DNA from: Paenibacillus sp. FSL K6-3182
GTDB taxonomy: Bacteria > Bacillota > Bacilli > Paenibacillales > Paenibacillaceae
DNA: 64,000 nt
Direction: 5' to 3'
Assembly: GCF_037976325.1 (NCBI RefSeq)
Contig: NZ_CP150265.1
Location: forward strand, 4,893,501 to 4,957,500
Shown here: in pieces, positions 50,788 through 59,984 of the stretch
Layout: every line of letters starts with the position of its first letter
How positions within the stretch are numbered: the first letter of the stretch is position 1
Translations under genes and position numbers: made by a program
Notes under the pieces: model-generated
Seen by the model: only the letters and a program-made list of their open reading frames with translations
The model's database searches: none
Told to the model about the DNA's origin: nothing

Positions 50788-51549
50788 TCATATCGTCATC
50801 GCACCAAATCCGCCATCCACGCGGAGGAATGAGCCGGTAACAAATGAAGACGCTTTGGATGAAGCCAAATAAACAACCGCGCCCTTCAGCTCATCCGGGT
50901 TTCCGAAACGATTCATTGGCGTATGCTGCATAATCGACTCTACTCTTTCGGGTGAAAGTATTTTTTTGTTCTGCTCCGCCGGGAAAAAACCTGGAATAAT
51001 AGCGTTAACTCTTACTCGGTCTGGCGCAAATTCGCGTGCTAAAAATTGCGTGATGCTGTTAACTCCTGCCTTCGATGCTGAGTAAGTAAACACGCGAGAG
51101 AGCGGTGGTGATGAGGAGACAGAAGAGATATTGATAATGGAGCCGCCGCTGCCCTGTTCAATCAATTGTTTACCGAACACTTGGCAAGCCAGCACGACAC
51201 TCTTTAAATTGACGTCCATAATTCGATCCCATTCATCCATCTCCAAATCAAAGAAAGGTGTGGGGCTGTTTGTTCCTGAAGCATTTACAAGGGTATCTAT
51301 ACGTCCTCCCCATTGCAGAATATCGTTCAGCACCGCTTCTAGTTCATCTTTTTTTGTTGCATCTGCTTGCAAAGAGATCGCCGTTCCGCCGCTGCTATTT
51401 ATTTGATTGCATACTAATTTTGCTTTCTCCATATCGCGGCCAACGATGGCTACTTTTGATCCTGCTTCAGCCAGTGCAGAAGCCATGGCACTGCCAAGAA
51501 CACCATTTCCACCGATTACAACGGATACGGTATCGGTTAAATTAAACAT
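50788..51549 (-). CDS. SDR-type D-mannonate oxidoreductase-like dehydrogenase
   Basis: A 253-residue classical SDR: VVIGGNGVLGSAMASALAEAG (TGxxxGxG type loop), NASG, Ser in NISSVSS, YSASKAG (Tyr and Lys of the active site) and IIPGFFPAEQNKK, which resembles the FFPAEQN stretch of the SDR-type mannonate oxidoreductases (UxuB/YjmF of Bacillus subtilis). It would reduce D-fructuronate to D-mannonate, the step after uronate isomerase. AAGGTGG is 7 bases before the ATG. It is first in the operon, with a perfect palindrome right upstream. Gluconate/KDG-type dehydrogenase is the alternative. Confidence 0.87.
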   Translation of the reverse strand: MFNLTDTVSVVIGGNGVLGSAMASALAEAGSKVAIVGRDMEKAKLVCNQINSSGGTAISLQADATKKDELEAVLNDILQWGGRIDTLVNASGTNSPTPFFDLEMDEWDRIMDVNLKSVVLACQVFGKQLIEQGSGGSIINISSVSSSPPLSRVFTYSASKAGVNSITQFLAREFAPDRVRVNAIIPGFFPAEQNKKILSPERVESIMQHTPMNRFGNPDELKGAVVYLASSKASSFVTGSFLRVDGGFGAMTI

Positions 51550-51570
51550 GAGAAAACCACCTTATAATCA

Positions 51571-51590
51571 AAATAACAACGTTGTTATTT
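51571..51590. promoter_or_regulatory. Perfect 20-bp LacI operator before the hexuronate operon
   Basis: AAATAACAACGTTGTTATTT is a perfect palindrome with the central CG of LacI-family sites, 21 bases before the SDR start and within the intergenic region shared with the divergent LacI gene. Confidence 0.8.
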
Positions 51591-51718
51591 TTCATAATAT
51601 CGCAATAAGCCCATACTGTCTACACCAATTATACCGCTTTCATTTGCATAATAATTGGACTATGATAGGATGTATGACTTATGATAATAGTCGTTAAAGT
51701 TCCTTTCGGAGGGAAGCT

Positions 51719-52717
51719 ATGGTAACCATCAAAGATATCGCAGAGCGTGCAGGCGTCAGCTTTTCTACAGTATCCAAGGCACTTAGAGACAGCCCGCTCG
51801 TACAAAATAAAACGAAACAGCATATCCTTTCCATCGCCAAAGACATGGGTTATCAACCCAATATTGCTGCTCGAAGCCTCGTCTCGAGAAAAAGCGGAGC
51901 GATTGGCATCGTATGGCCATCAATAGAACGCGCAGCCCTATCATCCCTTCTTACACGGCTTAATGAGGAGCTCGAGAAATACGGCTATATCACGTTGCTG
52001 TCTATTAGCAACATCGAATCCGCGATCGAAACTTTTCGCCGCTATCAAGTGGATGCCATACTCGCCTTTGGAGACAGGGATAATAAACCTAATCCAATCG
52101 ACTCCAGCGCCATGCAAATCCCAATTCTCACCTATGGTGCCGCTGACTATACGCCCTATTCCGCAGTCGATGTTAACCGTGGTCAAGCCATTCGGCTAGC
52201 GGTTCGTCACTTGGCAAATTTAGGTCATAAAGAAATAGCATACATCGGGGAACCGAAGTCGCATGACCCGCTGCAAGCTGTAAAAATCGAAGCCTTTCAA
52301 GAAGAGATTAGACATCATGGGCTGAGTTTAACAGATGATTCCATTCTCCAAATGAACGGTTTAGAATTTCACGATGGTTATATTGCTGCACGAATGATGC
52401 TGGATCGTCCTCTTCGACCAACAGCTGTCATAAGCGGCGGTATCGATCTAACTCGCGGCATCCTTCGCGCCGTCAGTGAACTCGGCCTCTCCGTTCCTCA
52501 TGATGTTTCTGTCGTTAGTTACGACAATCTTCCGCAGATGGAGAATCTTGAGGTTCCAATGACCGTCGTAGGTGTTGCCCTCTCCTCCATCGCAGCGGCA
52601 ATAGCCAAAACTATTCTTGAACTTATCGATGCTCCAAACATGATTAAGACGGTTCACTTGGAACCCGAACTTGTTTTGCGTGCTTCTACTTCTAAACGGT
52701 TTTCAAATGCTGAATAG
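51719..52717 (+). CDS. LacI family regulator of the hexuronate operon
   Basis: A 332-residue LacI protein: HTH VTIKDIAERAGVSFSTVSKALRDSPLVQNKTKQHIL, hinge PNIAARSLVSRKSG, sensor domain with IGIVWPSIERAALSSLLTRL, VRHLANLGHKEIAYIGEP and VSVVSYDNLPQMENLEVP. GGAGGG is 5 bases before the ATG. It is divergent from the SDR/uronate isomerase operon, and the palindrome at 51571-51590 is the obvious operator. The likely inducer is a hexuronate or downstream intermediate. Confidence 0.9.
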   Translation: MVTIKDIAERAGVSFSTVSKALRDSPLVQNKTKQHILSIAKDMGYQPNIAARSLVSRKSGAIGIVWPSIERAALSSLLTRLNEELEKYGYITLLSISNIESAIETFRRYQVDAILAFGDRDNKPNPIDSSAMQIPILTYGAADYTPYSAVDVNRGQAIRLAVRHLANLGHKEIAYIGEPKSHDPLQAVKIEAFQEEIRHHGLSLTDDSILQMNGLEFHDGYIAARMMLDRPLRPTAVISGGIDLTRGILRAVSELGLSVPHDVSVVSYDNLPQMENLEVPMTVVGVALSSIAAAIAKTILELIDAPNMIKTVHLEPELVLRASTSKRFSNAE

Positions 52718-52765
52718 GGCTGTCCCATAAAGTAGATAACACTACTTGAGGATAGCCCTGTTGTT
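52716..52765 (+). terminator. Terminator overlapping the LacI stop codon
   Basis: AGGGCTGTCC pairs with GGATAGCCCT (one mismatch), with a nested AGTAG/CTACT pair; T-rich bases follow. Confidence 0.7.
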
Positions 52766-52799
52766 TGAATATGTATAAGCTTTTCCCTCATTCCTGGGC

Positions 52800-53648
52800 T
52801 TAGCGAAATACCGGCAAGCTTCTTAACGCTTTTGCCACAATTCTTTTCGTTTCCTTCGCCTTTGAGCGCTCCAACCAGTCATTACAAATAGCTCTTACCC
52901 ACTCAGGATTAGTTTTGCTAGCGTCATTCATCCAGTTGCCTACTGAATCCTGAACATATTTGGCATCATCGCTGTTCACAGCTTCTAATAAGGAAAGAGC
53001 CATAGCAGGGTTTTCTTTCAGCTTAGCAATATGTTTGGCCCATACGCCTCGCGGTCGAATGGATTCAATGGCAAATCTCCTAATATTCGCATCATGATCA
53101 CGCACCCAATCTTCGAGTAAATGAAGTGCTCCCACTAAATCATTGGAGATGGATTCCCTTAGAGCCATCCAAGCAATCTCGCGAACGCCAAAATGGTGAT
53201 CTGCCGCAAAAGGACGAATCGATGCAAGCTTCTCTACTAAACTTAAACGCTGATCCACTCCGATAATAAAAGCAGCCCAGCAGCGAACACTGTCTGAAGG
53301 GTGAGCAGCTACTATGTCGTAAAGTTTAGACTGCTCTTCTTCTGCTAGTCGAGCGATTAAACTAAGCCATTCCTTTGCGATAGCAGGTATGATTTTCATA
53401 ATTTTTTTCTCGTTCAAATGTTTCAACCTATCCAGAATGGGATCGGATTCTTGATGCAAACCAAGCTCGTTTAGTACATTTTGCAGCAGTACAATATGAT
53501 CGACAACGAGCCATTCCGTCAAATTGACCGTCTCCAGTTTCCCCATATGAATCAGATCTATCACTTCATTTGGAATATCGCTCAACTTTCTTGCACCTTT
53601 GCGGTATAAAATGGAGTCAGAAATAAACATCGCTTTCTCATTATTCAT
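52800..53648 (-). CDS. HEAT-repeat DNA alkylation repair-like protein
   Basis: A 282-residue all-helical protein with tandem HEAT-like units: SVRCWAAFIIGVDQ, RPFAADHHFGVREIAWMALRESI, RDHDANIRRFAIESIRPRGVWAKHI, DAKYVQDSVGNWMNDASKTNPEWV. The last resembles the conserved segment of AlkC/AlkD alkylpurine glycosylases, which bind DNA on a concave HEAT surface and hydrolyse 3-methyladenine and 7-methylguanine. ATG at 53648 is preferred for GAGGG 9 bases upstream. It follows a Crp/Fnr gene on the same strand. Glycosylase activity is inferred from the fold, not proven. Confidence 0.75.
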   Translation of the reverse strand: MNNEKAMFISDSILYRKGARKLSDIPNEVIDLIHMGKLETVNLTEWLVVDHIVLLQNVLNELGLHQESDPILDRLKHLNEKKIMKIIPAIAKEWLSLIARLAEEEQSKLYDIVAAHPSDSVRCWAAFIIGVDQRLSLVEKLASIRPFAADHHFGVREIAWMALRESISNDLVGALHLLEDWVRDHDANIRRFAIESIRPRGVWAKHIAKLKENPAMALSLLEAVNSDDAKYVQDSVGNWMNDASKTNPEWVRAICNDWLERSKAKETKRIVAKALRSLPVFR

Positions 53649-53754
53649 AACACGGTTCCCTCGCTTATACGACATTTAAAATTGGAAGTACGCCAATCAT
53701 ACTTCTTATTTATAAGCGAAGATGTAATCTAGTTTACAACCATTCCTACATGAC

Positions 53755-54435
53755 CTAGCTTTGCAGCAACATTTTTTTATGGATGTAGATGGTTTTAAAA
53801 CCTGTCTTAATGTGTTTTTGTTCCGAAAGCTCTTGTAAGGCTACCGTTACCGCTTCTCTTGTCGCTCCAACTAGATTTGCTATTTCTTGATGTGAAAGAG
53901 GAAAATCAACTTTGCAATACTCATCCCTATCCATGCTCGTAAGTCCAAATTGCTCAGAAAGCTTCATGAGAACATGCAAAATTTTATCATGAAGACCTCC
54001 TAGAGCTAAATTTTGTGTTAAACGACTCATCGCACTAATTCGATCACTAAGAACCTGTAATAAATTCATCATGAAGCGAGGCCGCTGCATTAAAAAATTT
54101 TCAAACCTATCTTTACTCATCAAACAAATATGGCTTTCTTCAATCGTTTCAATATAGTGATCCCGCGTACCAAATGAAATGATATTCATCTCGCCAAATA
54201 CATTTCCTTCACCTAATATATCCGAAGTAAATTGCTTGCCTTCCACAGACAGCTTATATAAACGAACCTTTCCCTTTTTTACAAAATAAAGCCCTTCTGA
54301 AAAAGATTCCGGTGTTTGAATAAATGTCTTTTTCGGGATAACGGTAATAGAGGTCATTTCATCCATCTCTATCAAGTCTTCTATTGTGAGTGATTGAAGC
54401 AAATTGAATTGCGATAAATATTGAATGTTATCCAT
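53755..54435 (-). CDS. Crp/Fnr family transcriptional regulator
   Basis: A 226-residue regulator: cyclic-nucleotide-like beta-roll (LYFVKKGKVRLYKLSVEGKQFTSDILGEGNVFGEMN), long dimer helix, and a C-terminal winged HTH with SHQEIANLVGATREAVTVALQEL. The Arg and Ser residues needed for cAMP are not evident, and there is no N-terminal Cys cluster for an iron-sulphur centre, so the effector is unknown. GGAGGAG is just before the ATG. It starts 40 bases after the esterase gene and could be co-transcribed with it. Confidence 0.9.
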   Translation of the reverse strand: MDNIQYLSQFNLLQSLTIEDLIEMDEMTSITVIPKKTFIQTPESFSEGLYFVKKGKVRLYKLSVEGKQFTSDILGEGNVFGEMNIISFGTRDHYIETIEESHICLMSKDRFENFLMQRPRFMMNLLQVLSDRISAMSRLTQNLALGGLHDKILHVLMKLSEQFGLTSMDRDEYCKVDFPLSHQEIANLVGATREAVTVALQELSEQKHIKTGFKTIYIHKKMLLQS

Positions 54436-54475
54436 TTCTCCTCCAGTTCGTTAAACGAGATGAAAAAATAAAGAT

Positions 54476-55384
54476 TTAAGGCAGCTTCTTTTTTACAAAA
54501 TGACCAATATGGTCGATAGCCTGCTGCGCTTCCGGAAGCATGTAGGCGAGAAAATGAAATACACTCCACATCTGATCCCATACTTCCAACGTAACTGCGA
54601 CACCTGCTGCTCTTGCTTGATCCGTAAACCGTGTAGAGTCGCTTAACAAAACCTCATGATCGCCTACTTGGATAAACAAATCGGGCAGTCCGCTCAAATT
54701 CATCCTAAGTGGGGATAAGAGCGGGATTTCATCCGTTCTGCTGCCTAAATACATGTCCAATATCCTGCGATTTCCCTCCAAGCTCCCTGTAGGATCAAGC
54801 TCCGATCGAGTCGTATAGGATTCACCATCCAAATGAACTAGATCCGTATGGGGGGAGATGAGAAAAGCACCTGCTGGAAGCATCTCTCCTTGATCTCGAA
54901 GTGAAAGCAAGGTCATAAGCGCAAGGCTTCCGCCTACTGAATCCCCTCCAAATAGGATATTAGCAGCGGAATAGCCGTTTTCAAGCAACCAACGATAGGC
55001 AGTGAGGCAATCCTCGTTTGCAGCTGGATACAAATGCTCCGGTGCAAGTCTATATTCAATGACAAGCACTTTCACCCCACTGGATTTCGCTATTCTTGCC
55101 GTCAAATCACGATAGAATGCACAGGTGCCTGCTATAAAACCACCGCCATGGAAGTAAAGAACGACCTTGTTCACATCTACAGTTAGATTAGCTGGAGTAA
55201 TCCATTCACCATATAGATTTCCGATTACTACCTCTTGGACAATAATATCCGTATTCATTTGCATTGCAGCTGCGGTATTGTTCATTTCATTTCGTATTTT
55301 CTCCACAGGCATTTCGCTAAAATTGCTCGTTTGTTTTAAAAATTGTTTAATCGCTGCAAGCTGTTCGATACTCGATTTTTCCAT
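54476..55384 (-). CDS. Alpha/beta hydrolase, hormone-sensitive-lipase-like esterase
   Basis: A 302-residue esterase of family IV. The HGGG oxyanion motif is in VVLYFHGGGFIAG, YRLAPEHLYPAANEDCLTAYRWL is conserved, the nucleophile elbow is GGDSVGG (usually GDSAGG), the acid is in QVGDHEVLL and the catalytic His probably in WSVFHFLAYML. No signal peptide, so cytoplasmic. Upstream on the same strand is a MerR gene, and a perfect dyad lies in the 64-base gap, so the MerR protein probably controls it. Substrate likely a short-chain ester. Confidence 0.9.
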   Translation of the reverse strand: MEKSSIEQLAAIKQFLKQTSNFSEMPVEKIRNEMNNTAAAMQMNTDIIVQEVVIGNLYGEWITPANLTVDVNKVVLYFHGGGFIAGTCAFYRDLTARIAKSSGVKVLVIEYRLAPEHLYPAANEDCLTAYRWLLENGYSAANILFGGDSVGGSLALMTLLSLRDQGEMLPAGAFLISPHTDLVHLDGESYTTRSELDPTGSLEGNRRILDMYLGSRTDEIPLLSPLRMNLSGLPDLFIQVGDHEVLLSDSTRFTDQARAAGVAVTLEVWDQMWSVFHFLAYMLPEAQQAIDHIGHFVKKKLP

Positions 55385-55396
55385 GTAATACTCCTC

Positions 55397-55431
55397 CTAC
55401 AGGCTTAATAACGTAAGTTTACAGCCTGTAG
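55397..55431. promoter_or_regulatory. Dyad between MerR and esterase genes
   Basis: CTACAGGCT (55397-55405) and AGCCTGTAG (55423-55431) are perfect complements with a 17-base spacer, lying between a possible promoter and the esterase ribosome site. Confidence 0.5.
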
Positions 55432-55448
55432 CATAGTACAACGTCAAG

Positions 55449-55856
55449 CTAAGATTCCATGTGAAGGATGTGAAGTGTTTGCTGAGTTTCCGGGTGCCTT
55501 TCTTCTGCTTGCAGATTTGTTTTTAAGCTTGCGAGCATTGCTAATGTTTGTTCTTGCCGTTCCATATCTGAACGGATTTTACCCATTTTTTTATCAATCA
55601 CAGTCAAAAAATCAGCGAGACTAATTTGACTGCTGCTAGACTTTGTTAATGCTTTTTTGATTTCTTTTAACGTAAATCCACAAGCCTTAGCATTTTTTAT
55701 AAACGTAAGATGACTTAATACTTCCTCAGAGTACATCCGATAACCTGATTCAGAACGCATCGGCGCCGGAATTAGACCGTGATTCTCGTAGTATCTTAAC
55801 GTTTCGATATTCACATTCGCCATTTTTGCAATTTGCCCTCGCAAATAACCGGTCAT
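55449..55856 (-). CDS. MerR family transcriptional regulator
   Basis: A 135-residue MerR protein: HTH LRGQIAKMANVNIETLRYYENHGLIPAPMRSESGYRMYSEEVLSHLTFIKNAKACGFTLKEIKK, then a dimerising coiled coil. The metal-site cysteines of MerR/CueR/ZntR are missing, so it likely senses an organic compound. ATG at 55856 has AGGGGG 6 bases upstream; the open frame reaches 55916 without a ribosome site. It lies before the esterase gene on the same strand and is divergent from another alpha/beta hydrolase gene. Confidence 0.9.
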   Translation of the reverse strand: MTGYLRGQIAKMANVNIETLRYYENHGLIPAPMRSESGYRMYSEEVLSHLTFIKNAKACGFTLKEIKKALTKSSSSQISLADFLTVIDKKMGKIRSDMERQEQTLAMLASLKTNLQAEERHPETQQTLHILHMES

Positions 55857-56041
55857 TTCAATCCCCCTCTTATGTTGGTTGAAAGATTGTTCTGAAGAGA
55901 CACACAGGCTGATCATAGGTCTTAATGTTTTAATTAGAGAATAGTATTGTAGTTATGCCAAAACGAAAATGCTATAATATACTAATTATGGATCTAAAAA
56001 GTAAAAACCAAACAAATTTAAAAGTCGATAAAGGATCAGCC

Positions 56042-57010
56042 ATGAACAAAAAAACTCGTAAACCAAAATTAAAAGTCATAATGAAAATCGTAGTGTCTGT
56101 TGTCATCCTTCTGTTAATAGGAGGAATGTGGCAATACAATATGATGAATAAAGAATCGCAAATGTTTTTGCCGCAAGGAAAACGATTTACGATAAACTCG
56201 CATGACATGCACGTATACAGTGTTGGAACTGCTGGTAGCCTAACCATTGTTTTTGTTGCTGGGTCTGGTACGCCTAATGCTTTTACTGATTTTTACTACT
56301 TACAAAACGAACTGCAACAATATGCGAGAACCGTAAGTTTTGACCATGCTGGTTTTGGTTGGAGCGAGCAAACACATATCCCTAGAACGATTGATACATT
56401 AGTTGATGAACTGCATGAATTGCTTAATACATCAAATGAAACCGCGCCTTACGTTTTAATTGGACACTCGCTCGCATCATTAGAGGTGCTTCGTTTTGCA
56501 CAACGATACCCTGACGAAGTAGAACAAATCATTTTATTAGATGGCGGCAGCCCTGAATATTATGCAAATGCTAGGGAGATGCAGCCCTATTTGATAAATC
56601 GCTTTATGGCAGGTCTGCGTGTAACTGGAATAGCTAGAGCTTTAGGAAATATAGGCGTTTTACTTCCATTTACCGCTGAGAACATACGTAATCAACGGCT
56701 CCCTATCGCATGGAAAGCCACTGACTTAGCCATGTATTATAATCATATTGGAGATTCCAATAATTTGAGTTTCATAAAAAATATGAATGAGAATGCTCGT
56801 GCTGTATTAGATGGCGGTTACTTAAAAGACACCCCGCTGCTTATTTTATCTTCAGATAGTGGAGGCGAATGGGCGAAAGTGCAGCGACAGCTTTTACAAT
56901 GGTCCAGCCTTAGTAAACAAGAAACCATTTCTGATTCTGAGCATTACATTCATTGGTCTAACAGAGAAGAAGTATTGCAAAAAATAGTGAACACAATTAA
57001 TAATAATTAA
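56042..57010 (+). CDS. Membrane-anchored alpha/beta hydrolase
   Basis: A 322-residue hydrolase with a basic N-terminus and one membrane helix (about residues 13-32, VVSVVILLLIGGMW). The catalytic domain shows TIVFVAGSGTPNAFTDFY, DHAGFGWSEQ, nucleophile GHSLASLEVLRFAQRYP (Ser in GHSLA), DGGSPEYY, and a C-terminal SEHYIHWS with the probable catalytic His. The active site should face outside. ATG at 56042 is 6 bases from AAAGGA; the frame is open 29 codons upstream without a ribosome site. Divergent from the MerR gene, which may control it. Substrate unknown. Confidence 0.87.
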   Translation: MNKKTRKPKLKVIMKIVVSVVILLLIGGMWQYNMMNKESQMFLPQGKRFTINSHDMHVYSVGTAGSLTIVFVAGSGTPNAFTDFYYLQNELQQYARTVSFDHAGFGWSEQTHIPRTIDTLVDELHELLNTSNETAPYVLIGHSLASLEVLRFAQRYPDEVEQIILLDGGSPEYYANAREMQPYLINRFMAGLRVTGIARALGNIGVLLPFTAENIRNQRLPIAWKATDLAMYYNHIGDSNNLSFIKNMNENARAVLDGGYLKDTPLLILSSDSGGEWAKVQRQLLQWSSLSKQETISDSEHYIHWSNREEVLQKIVNTINNN

Positions 57011-57055
57011 AGCTAATTTTAAAAATATGGCATTCATACTAGAAACCTTCTTCAA

Positions 57056-57790
57056 CTATTTCTCGGGAAATGAATCATCCAAAGCTTCCTTATATTTATT
57101 CTCTTTATAGCCAATAACCTCAGACATGACATCACTTATACTTTTACCTTGTTCTCTCATCTCGTCTATATAAAAGTCCGCTTTAATTCTGCCCTTATGA
57201 ACAATAATGGCACGGTCGATAACATGCTCAATTTCTTCTATTAAATGTGTCGTAAGCAGGATCGTCTCATCGCCTTTTAAATTGGAAACCATCAGCTTTA
57301 AAAAATCCTTTCTAGTGAACATATCTTTGCCCTGAAAAGGTTCGTCCATCAGCATATATTTTGCGTCCTTAGCAAACCCCGCACAAATTTCAAGCTTCAG
57401 CTTTTGCCCTTTGGAAAATGTTTTGATTTTTTGCTGCGGTTCAAGCTCATAAAAGCTGATCAGCTTGTCAAAATGTTTTCTATTGAATCTAGGAAAAAAA
57501 CCAGCCAAAAACTCTGCATATTGAACGGGTGTTAGATCAGGAAGAAAGCTGCCCTCTTCCGTAATCAACGCAATGTTGTCATACTGCTCCGTTACTGGTC
57601 TGCCTTCTACTGTTATGGTTCCGTTCTGAATTTCTCCGATTCCCATAATCGCTTTCAGCAATGTTGTTTTTCCGCTGCCGTTTCCGCCAAGAATACCAAC
57701 GATTTCACCTTTGTTTATCGTTAAGCTATCCACGTATAAGTACTCACTGCTCCCAGGATAGCGCTTTTCCACATATTTCAGCTCGATCAT
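57056..57790 (-). CDS. ABC transporter ATPase, YtrB-like
   Basis: A 244-residue ATPase: Walker A GGNGSGKTT, Walker B YMLMDEPF, H-loop TTHLIEEIEHV. The signature reads FSKGQKLKLEI, the FSKG variant typical of the YtrB group rather than LSGGQ. It is the last gene of an operon with a GntR regulator, a membrane permease and an exported protein, and its partner is the permease at 59161-59934. Such systems are induced by cell-wall-active antibiotics in Bacillus. The exact role is inferred by analogy. Confidence 0.88.
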   Translation of the reverse strand: MIELKYVEKRYPGSSEYLYVDSLTINKGEIVGILGGNGSGKTTLLKAIMGIGEIQNGTITVEGRPVTEQYDNIALITEEGSFLPDLTPVQYAEFLAGFFPRFNRKHFDKLISFYELEPQQKIKTFSKGQKLKLEICAGFAKDAKYMLMDEPFQGKDMFTRKDFLKLMVSNLKGDETILLTTHLIEEIEHVIDRAIIVHKGRIKADFYIDEMREQGKSISDVMSEVIGYKENKYKEALDDSFPEK

Positions 57791-57816
57791 CCATGCCCCT
57801 CCTGCCTGCTAACCTT

Positions 57817-59142
57817 TTATTCAATAGTGAGGTTATCGTAATACCTATACTCTGATTGGCTGTATCCAAACCCGCCTGGCAGCGGCGGTAGATTCATCGC
57901 TCTCATATTATCGTCATTCAGATCAGTCATAAGCTCGCCTTTGTAGAGCAATCTTGAGGCTTGATACACGTAAATCATAAATCGTTTAGGAAGCACAATA
58001 TCATATTGAAGCTGACTTTCATCTTTAGGCTTGCTTCTCATTGTTTTAACGACATATAACTTATCGTTGCGATAGCTCATCGCGAGCATACCGCTGAAAT
58101 TGTCCTCTTCTCCGTCCGCAAAGCTTTCTTTTATCGTTTCGTTTAATTTCATTTCACTCGATAAATGAAAACTAAACATTGTTTTATTATTATTATTGGC
58201 AACAGCATCCTCTGCTGAAGAGGACCGGCTAAAACTCAGATTTAGCGTGTTCTGATCGTGATCGCTAAATGCTTCATAGTTTTCATAATAGGTATCCCCG
58301 CTCGGATTATTGAAAGAGCTCGCTCGATTCCGTCCTGCCAAGTAAAAATGAGGAACTATTGTCTCACCTAATTGCTTCCCGCTGATACTGTCATATGCCC
58401 GAATAATAAGCTGGTTATCTTCAACTGCAATTAATGCCAAGCTGCTGCCAACGGCTTCTAATCCAAGAATTTCAATGCTTGAATTCGGATTATCTTTGTT
58501 TTTATCCAGGCTGAAGGTTGCCACGGTACGCGGCTCCTGCCCTTTGTCTCCGGTTATGCCTCGATAACCCCAATTATCTGAAAACTTGAGCTCATAGATT
58601 CCGTTCTCTCCTGTGTAATGCGTTGTCGTTGGCAATGTAAAATATACGTTATCGCCAATTTTGGCAAGTCCACATTCAAGAGCATTCGTATAAGTGACGC
58701 TGTTACCCTTCTGATCCGCTCTATTATAATGAACAGGCGGGTTAACCGTTGCCGTACCGATAGGAATGGGAATCGCGTTCCGTCGATCACGAGCAACGAT
58801 TTCAAAAAGCGGTCCAGTATTCGAAATATCATATTCAACGCCATTCATTATTTTTGCATTTCCCGGAATAAATCGTTTTGGGGTTTGCTGCTGCATCTGC
58901 TCAAATAACACGGTACTCGTTTTCACTTGGCCTTTCTCAATACGGAAACTAGTGCGATGGCTCCCATCCTTCAGCTCTCCACTTATGGCTGCATCCTCAA
59001 TCGCTTGGCGTGAACCCTGCAAATCTTTTAAAAAAAATGTCCCTTGATCCTTCTTCGAGTATATACTGCCGGACATTATCCCTATGACAGCTATCGCTGC
59101 AATTAGAGCAACAAGAACTGCATGATTTTTCAGCTTTTTCAT
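57817..59142 (-). CDS. Uncharacterised exported protein in ytr-like ABC operon (441 aa)
   Basis: I do not recognise a family. The N-terminus is a membrane anchor or signal (KNHAVLVALIAAIAVIGIMSG, residues 5-26), with no lipobox. The remaining 410 residues are polar and beta-rich by composition, with segments recalling a beta-propeller or sensor (DNVYFTLPTTTHY, GVEYDISNTGPLFEIVARD, YRNDKLYVVKTM). It lies between permease and ATPase genes (18 and 26 bases away), so it may be the extracytoplasmic sensor or accessory subunit of that transporter. Confidence 0.75.
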   Translation of the reverse strand: MKKLKNHAVLVALIAAIAVIGIMSGSIYSKKDQGTFFLKDLQGSRQAIEDAAISGELKDGSHRTSFRIEKGQVKTSTVLFEQMQQQTPKRFIPGNAKIMNGVEYDISNTGPLFEIVARDRRNAIPIPIGTATVNPPVHYNRADQKGNSVTYTNALECGLAKIGDNVYFTLPTTTHYTGENGIYELKFSDNWGYRGITGDKGQEPRTVATFSLDKNKDNPNSSIEILGLEAVGSSLALIAVEDNQLIIRAYDSISGKQLGETIVPHFYLAGRNRASSFNNPSGDTYYENYEAFSDHDQNTLNLSFSRSSSAEDAVANNNNKTMFSFHLSSEMKLNETIKESFADGEEDNFSGMLAMSYRNDKLYVVKTMRSKPKDESQLQYDIVLPKRFMIYVYQASRLLYKGELMTDLNDDNMRAMNLPPLPGGFGYSQSEYRYYDNLTIE

Positions 59143-59160
59143 AGCGATCCCATCCCTTTC

Positions 59161-59934
59161 TTAAGCGATAGCTGCTTTTTTTATTAGCTTGATGCTGTGC
59201 CATATGAAAAATCCACTTAAAATAAGCATAATTGAACTGCTAATATACAAATGACTTGGTGCTGCATAAGAATAGGATTCACTCATTCGATAGCTCAGTA
59301 TTTTAATTGCCACTATAACCGCGGCTCCAATAGCGACAAAACCCCAGTACCTTTTGCTTCGTTCACATAAAGCCCCGTAATATAGAGCTGTTGTGATCAT
59401 AAATAAAATACTTGCTGATGATAAGATTCTGCTTAGGTTTAATGGCATGATGATTCGAAAAAAATCAGAACGGATAACCGCTAAAAAAAGTCCATTTGTC
59501 ATCGAAAAGCGGCCTTCACCATAGCTTGCAAACTTCGCCGATACCACATCGTATCCAAGCTTTATGCTAATTAGCTGCGACCCGAGCAGCATGAGCAAGC
59601 AAATGACAAAAACAACGATTTTGCTAAAATAAATCGATTCACGCCTTACAGGCAGTGATAAAAACATGTATATACTTTTACTGCCCCAATAACCTGCATA
59701 AATCGTCTTTAAGAAAAATCCGCATGCTGCTGCTATGCATAGGAGGAATACGATGATGCAGCCTGAAGAGGCATAAATATTTTCATAGCGCTCGTGAATG
59801 GTATATTCACCATAGTCTTTGACAAACATGTGGAGCAGATAAAGAGGGATAACGATTACAGCTGTGCAAAGCAGCATAATCGCTTTCAACCAGGTTGAAA
59901 ATTCATATTGCAGCAATCGATAAAAGGTTCTCAT
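59161..59934 (-). CDS. ABC transporter permease, YtrC/ABC-2-like
   Basis: A 257-residue membrane protein with about six hydrophobic segments (near 17-35, 55-78, 104-122, 160-180, 190-212, 232-248). The segment KSIYMFLSLPVRRESIYFSKIV is typical of ABC-2 type permeases. GAGGTGG is just before the ATG. It follows the GntR gene by 50 bases and precedes the exported-protein gene, so it is the membrane partner of the YtrB-like ATPase. Confidence 0.85.
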   Translation of the reverse strand: MRTFYRLLQYEFSTWLKAIMLLCTAVIVIPLYLLHMFVKDYGEYTIHERYENIYASSGCIIVFLLCIAAACGFFLKTIYAGYWGSKSIYMFLSLPVRRESIYFSKIVVFVICLLMLLGSQLISIKLGYDVVSAKFASYGEGRFSMTNGLFLAVIRSDFFRIIMPLNLSRILSSASILFMITTALYYGALCERSKRYWGFVAIGAAVIVAIKILSYRMSESYSYAAPSHLYISSSIMLILSGFFIWHSIKLIKKAAIA

Positions 59935-59984
59935 GATACCACCTCAATTGTATTATAGTAGTAGTACAGATACGCCAAAAAAAA

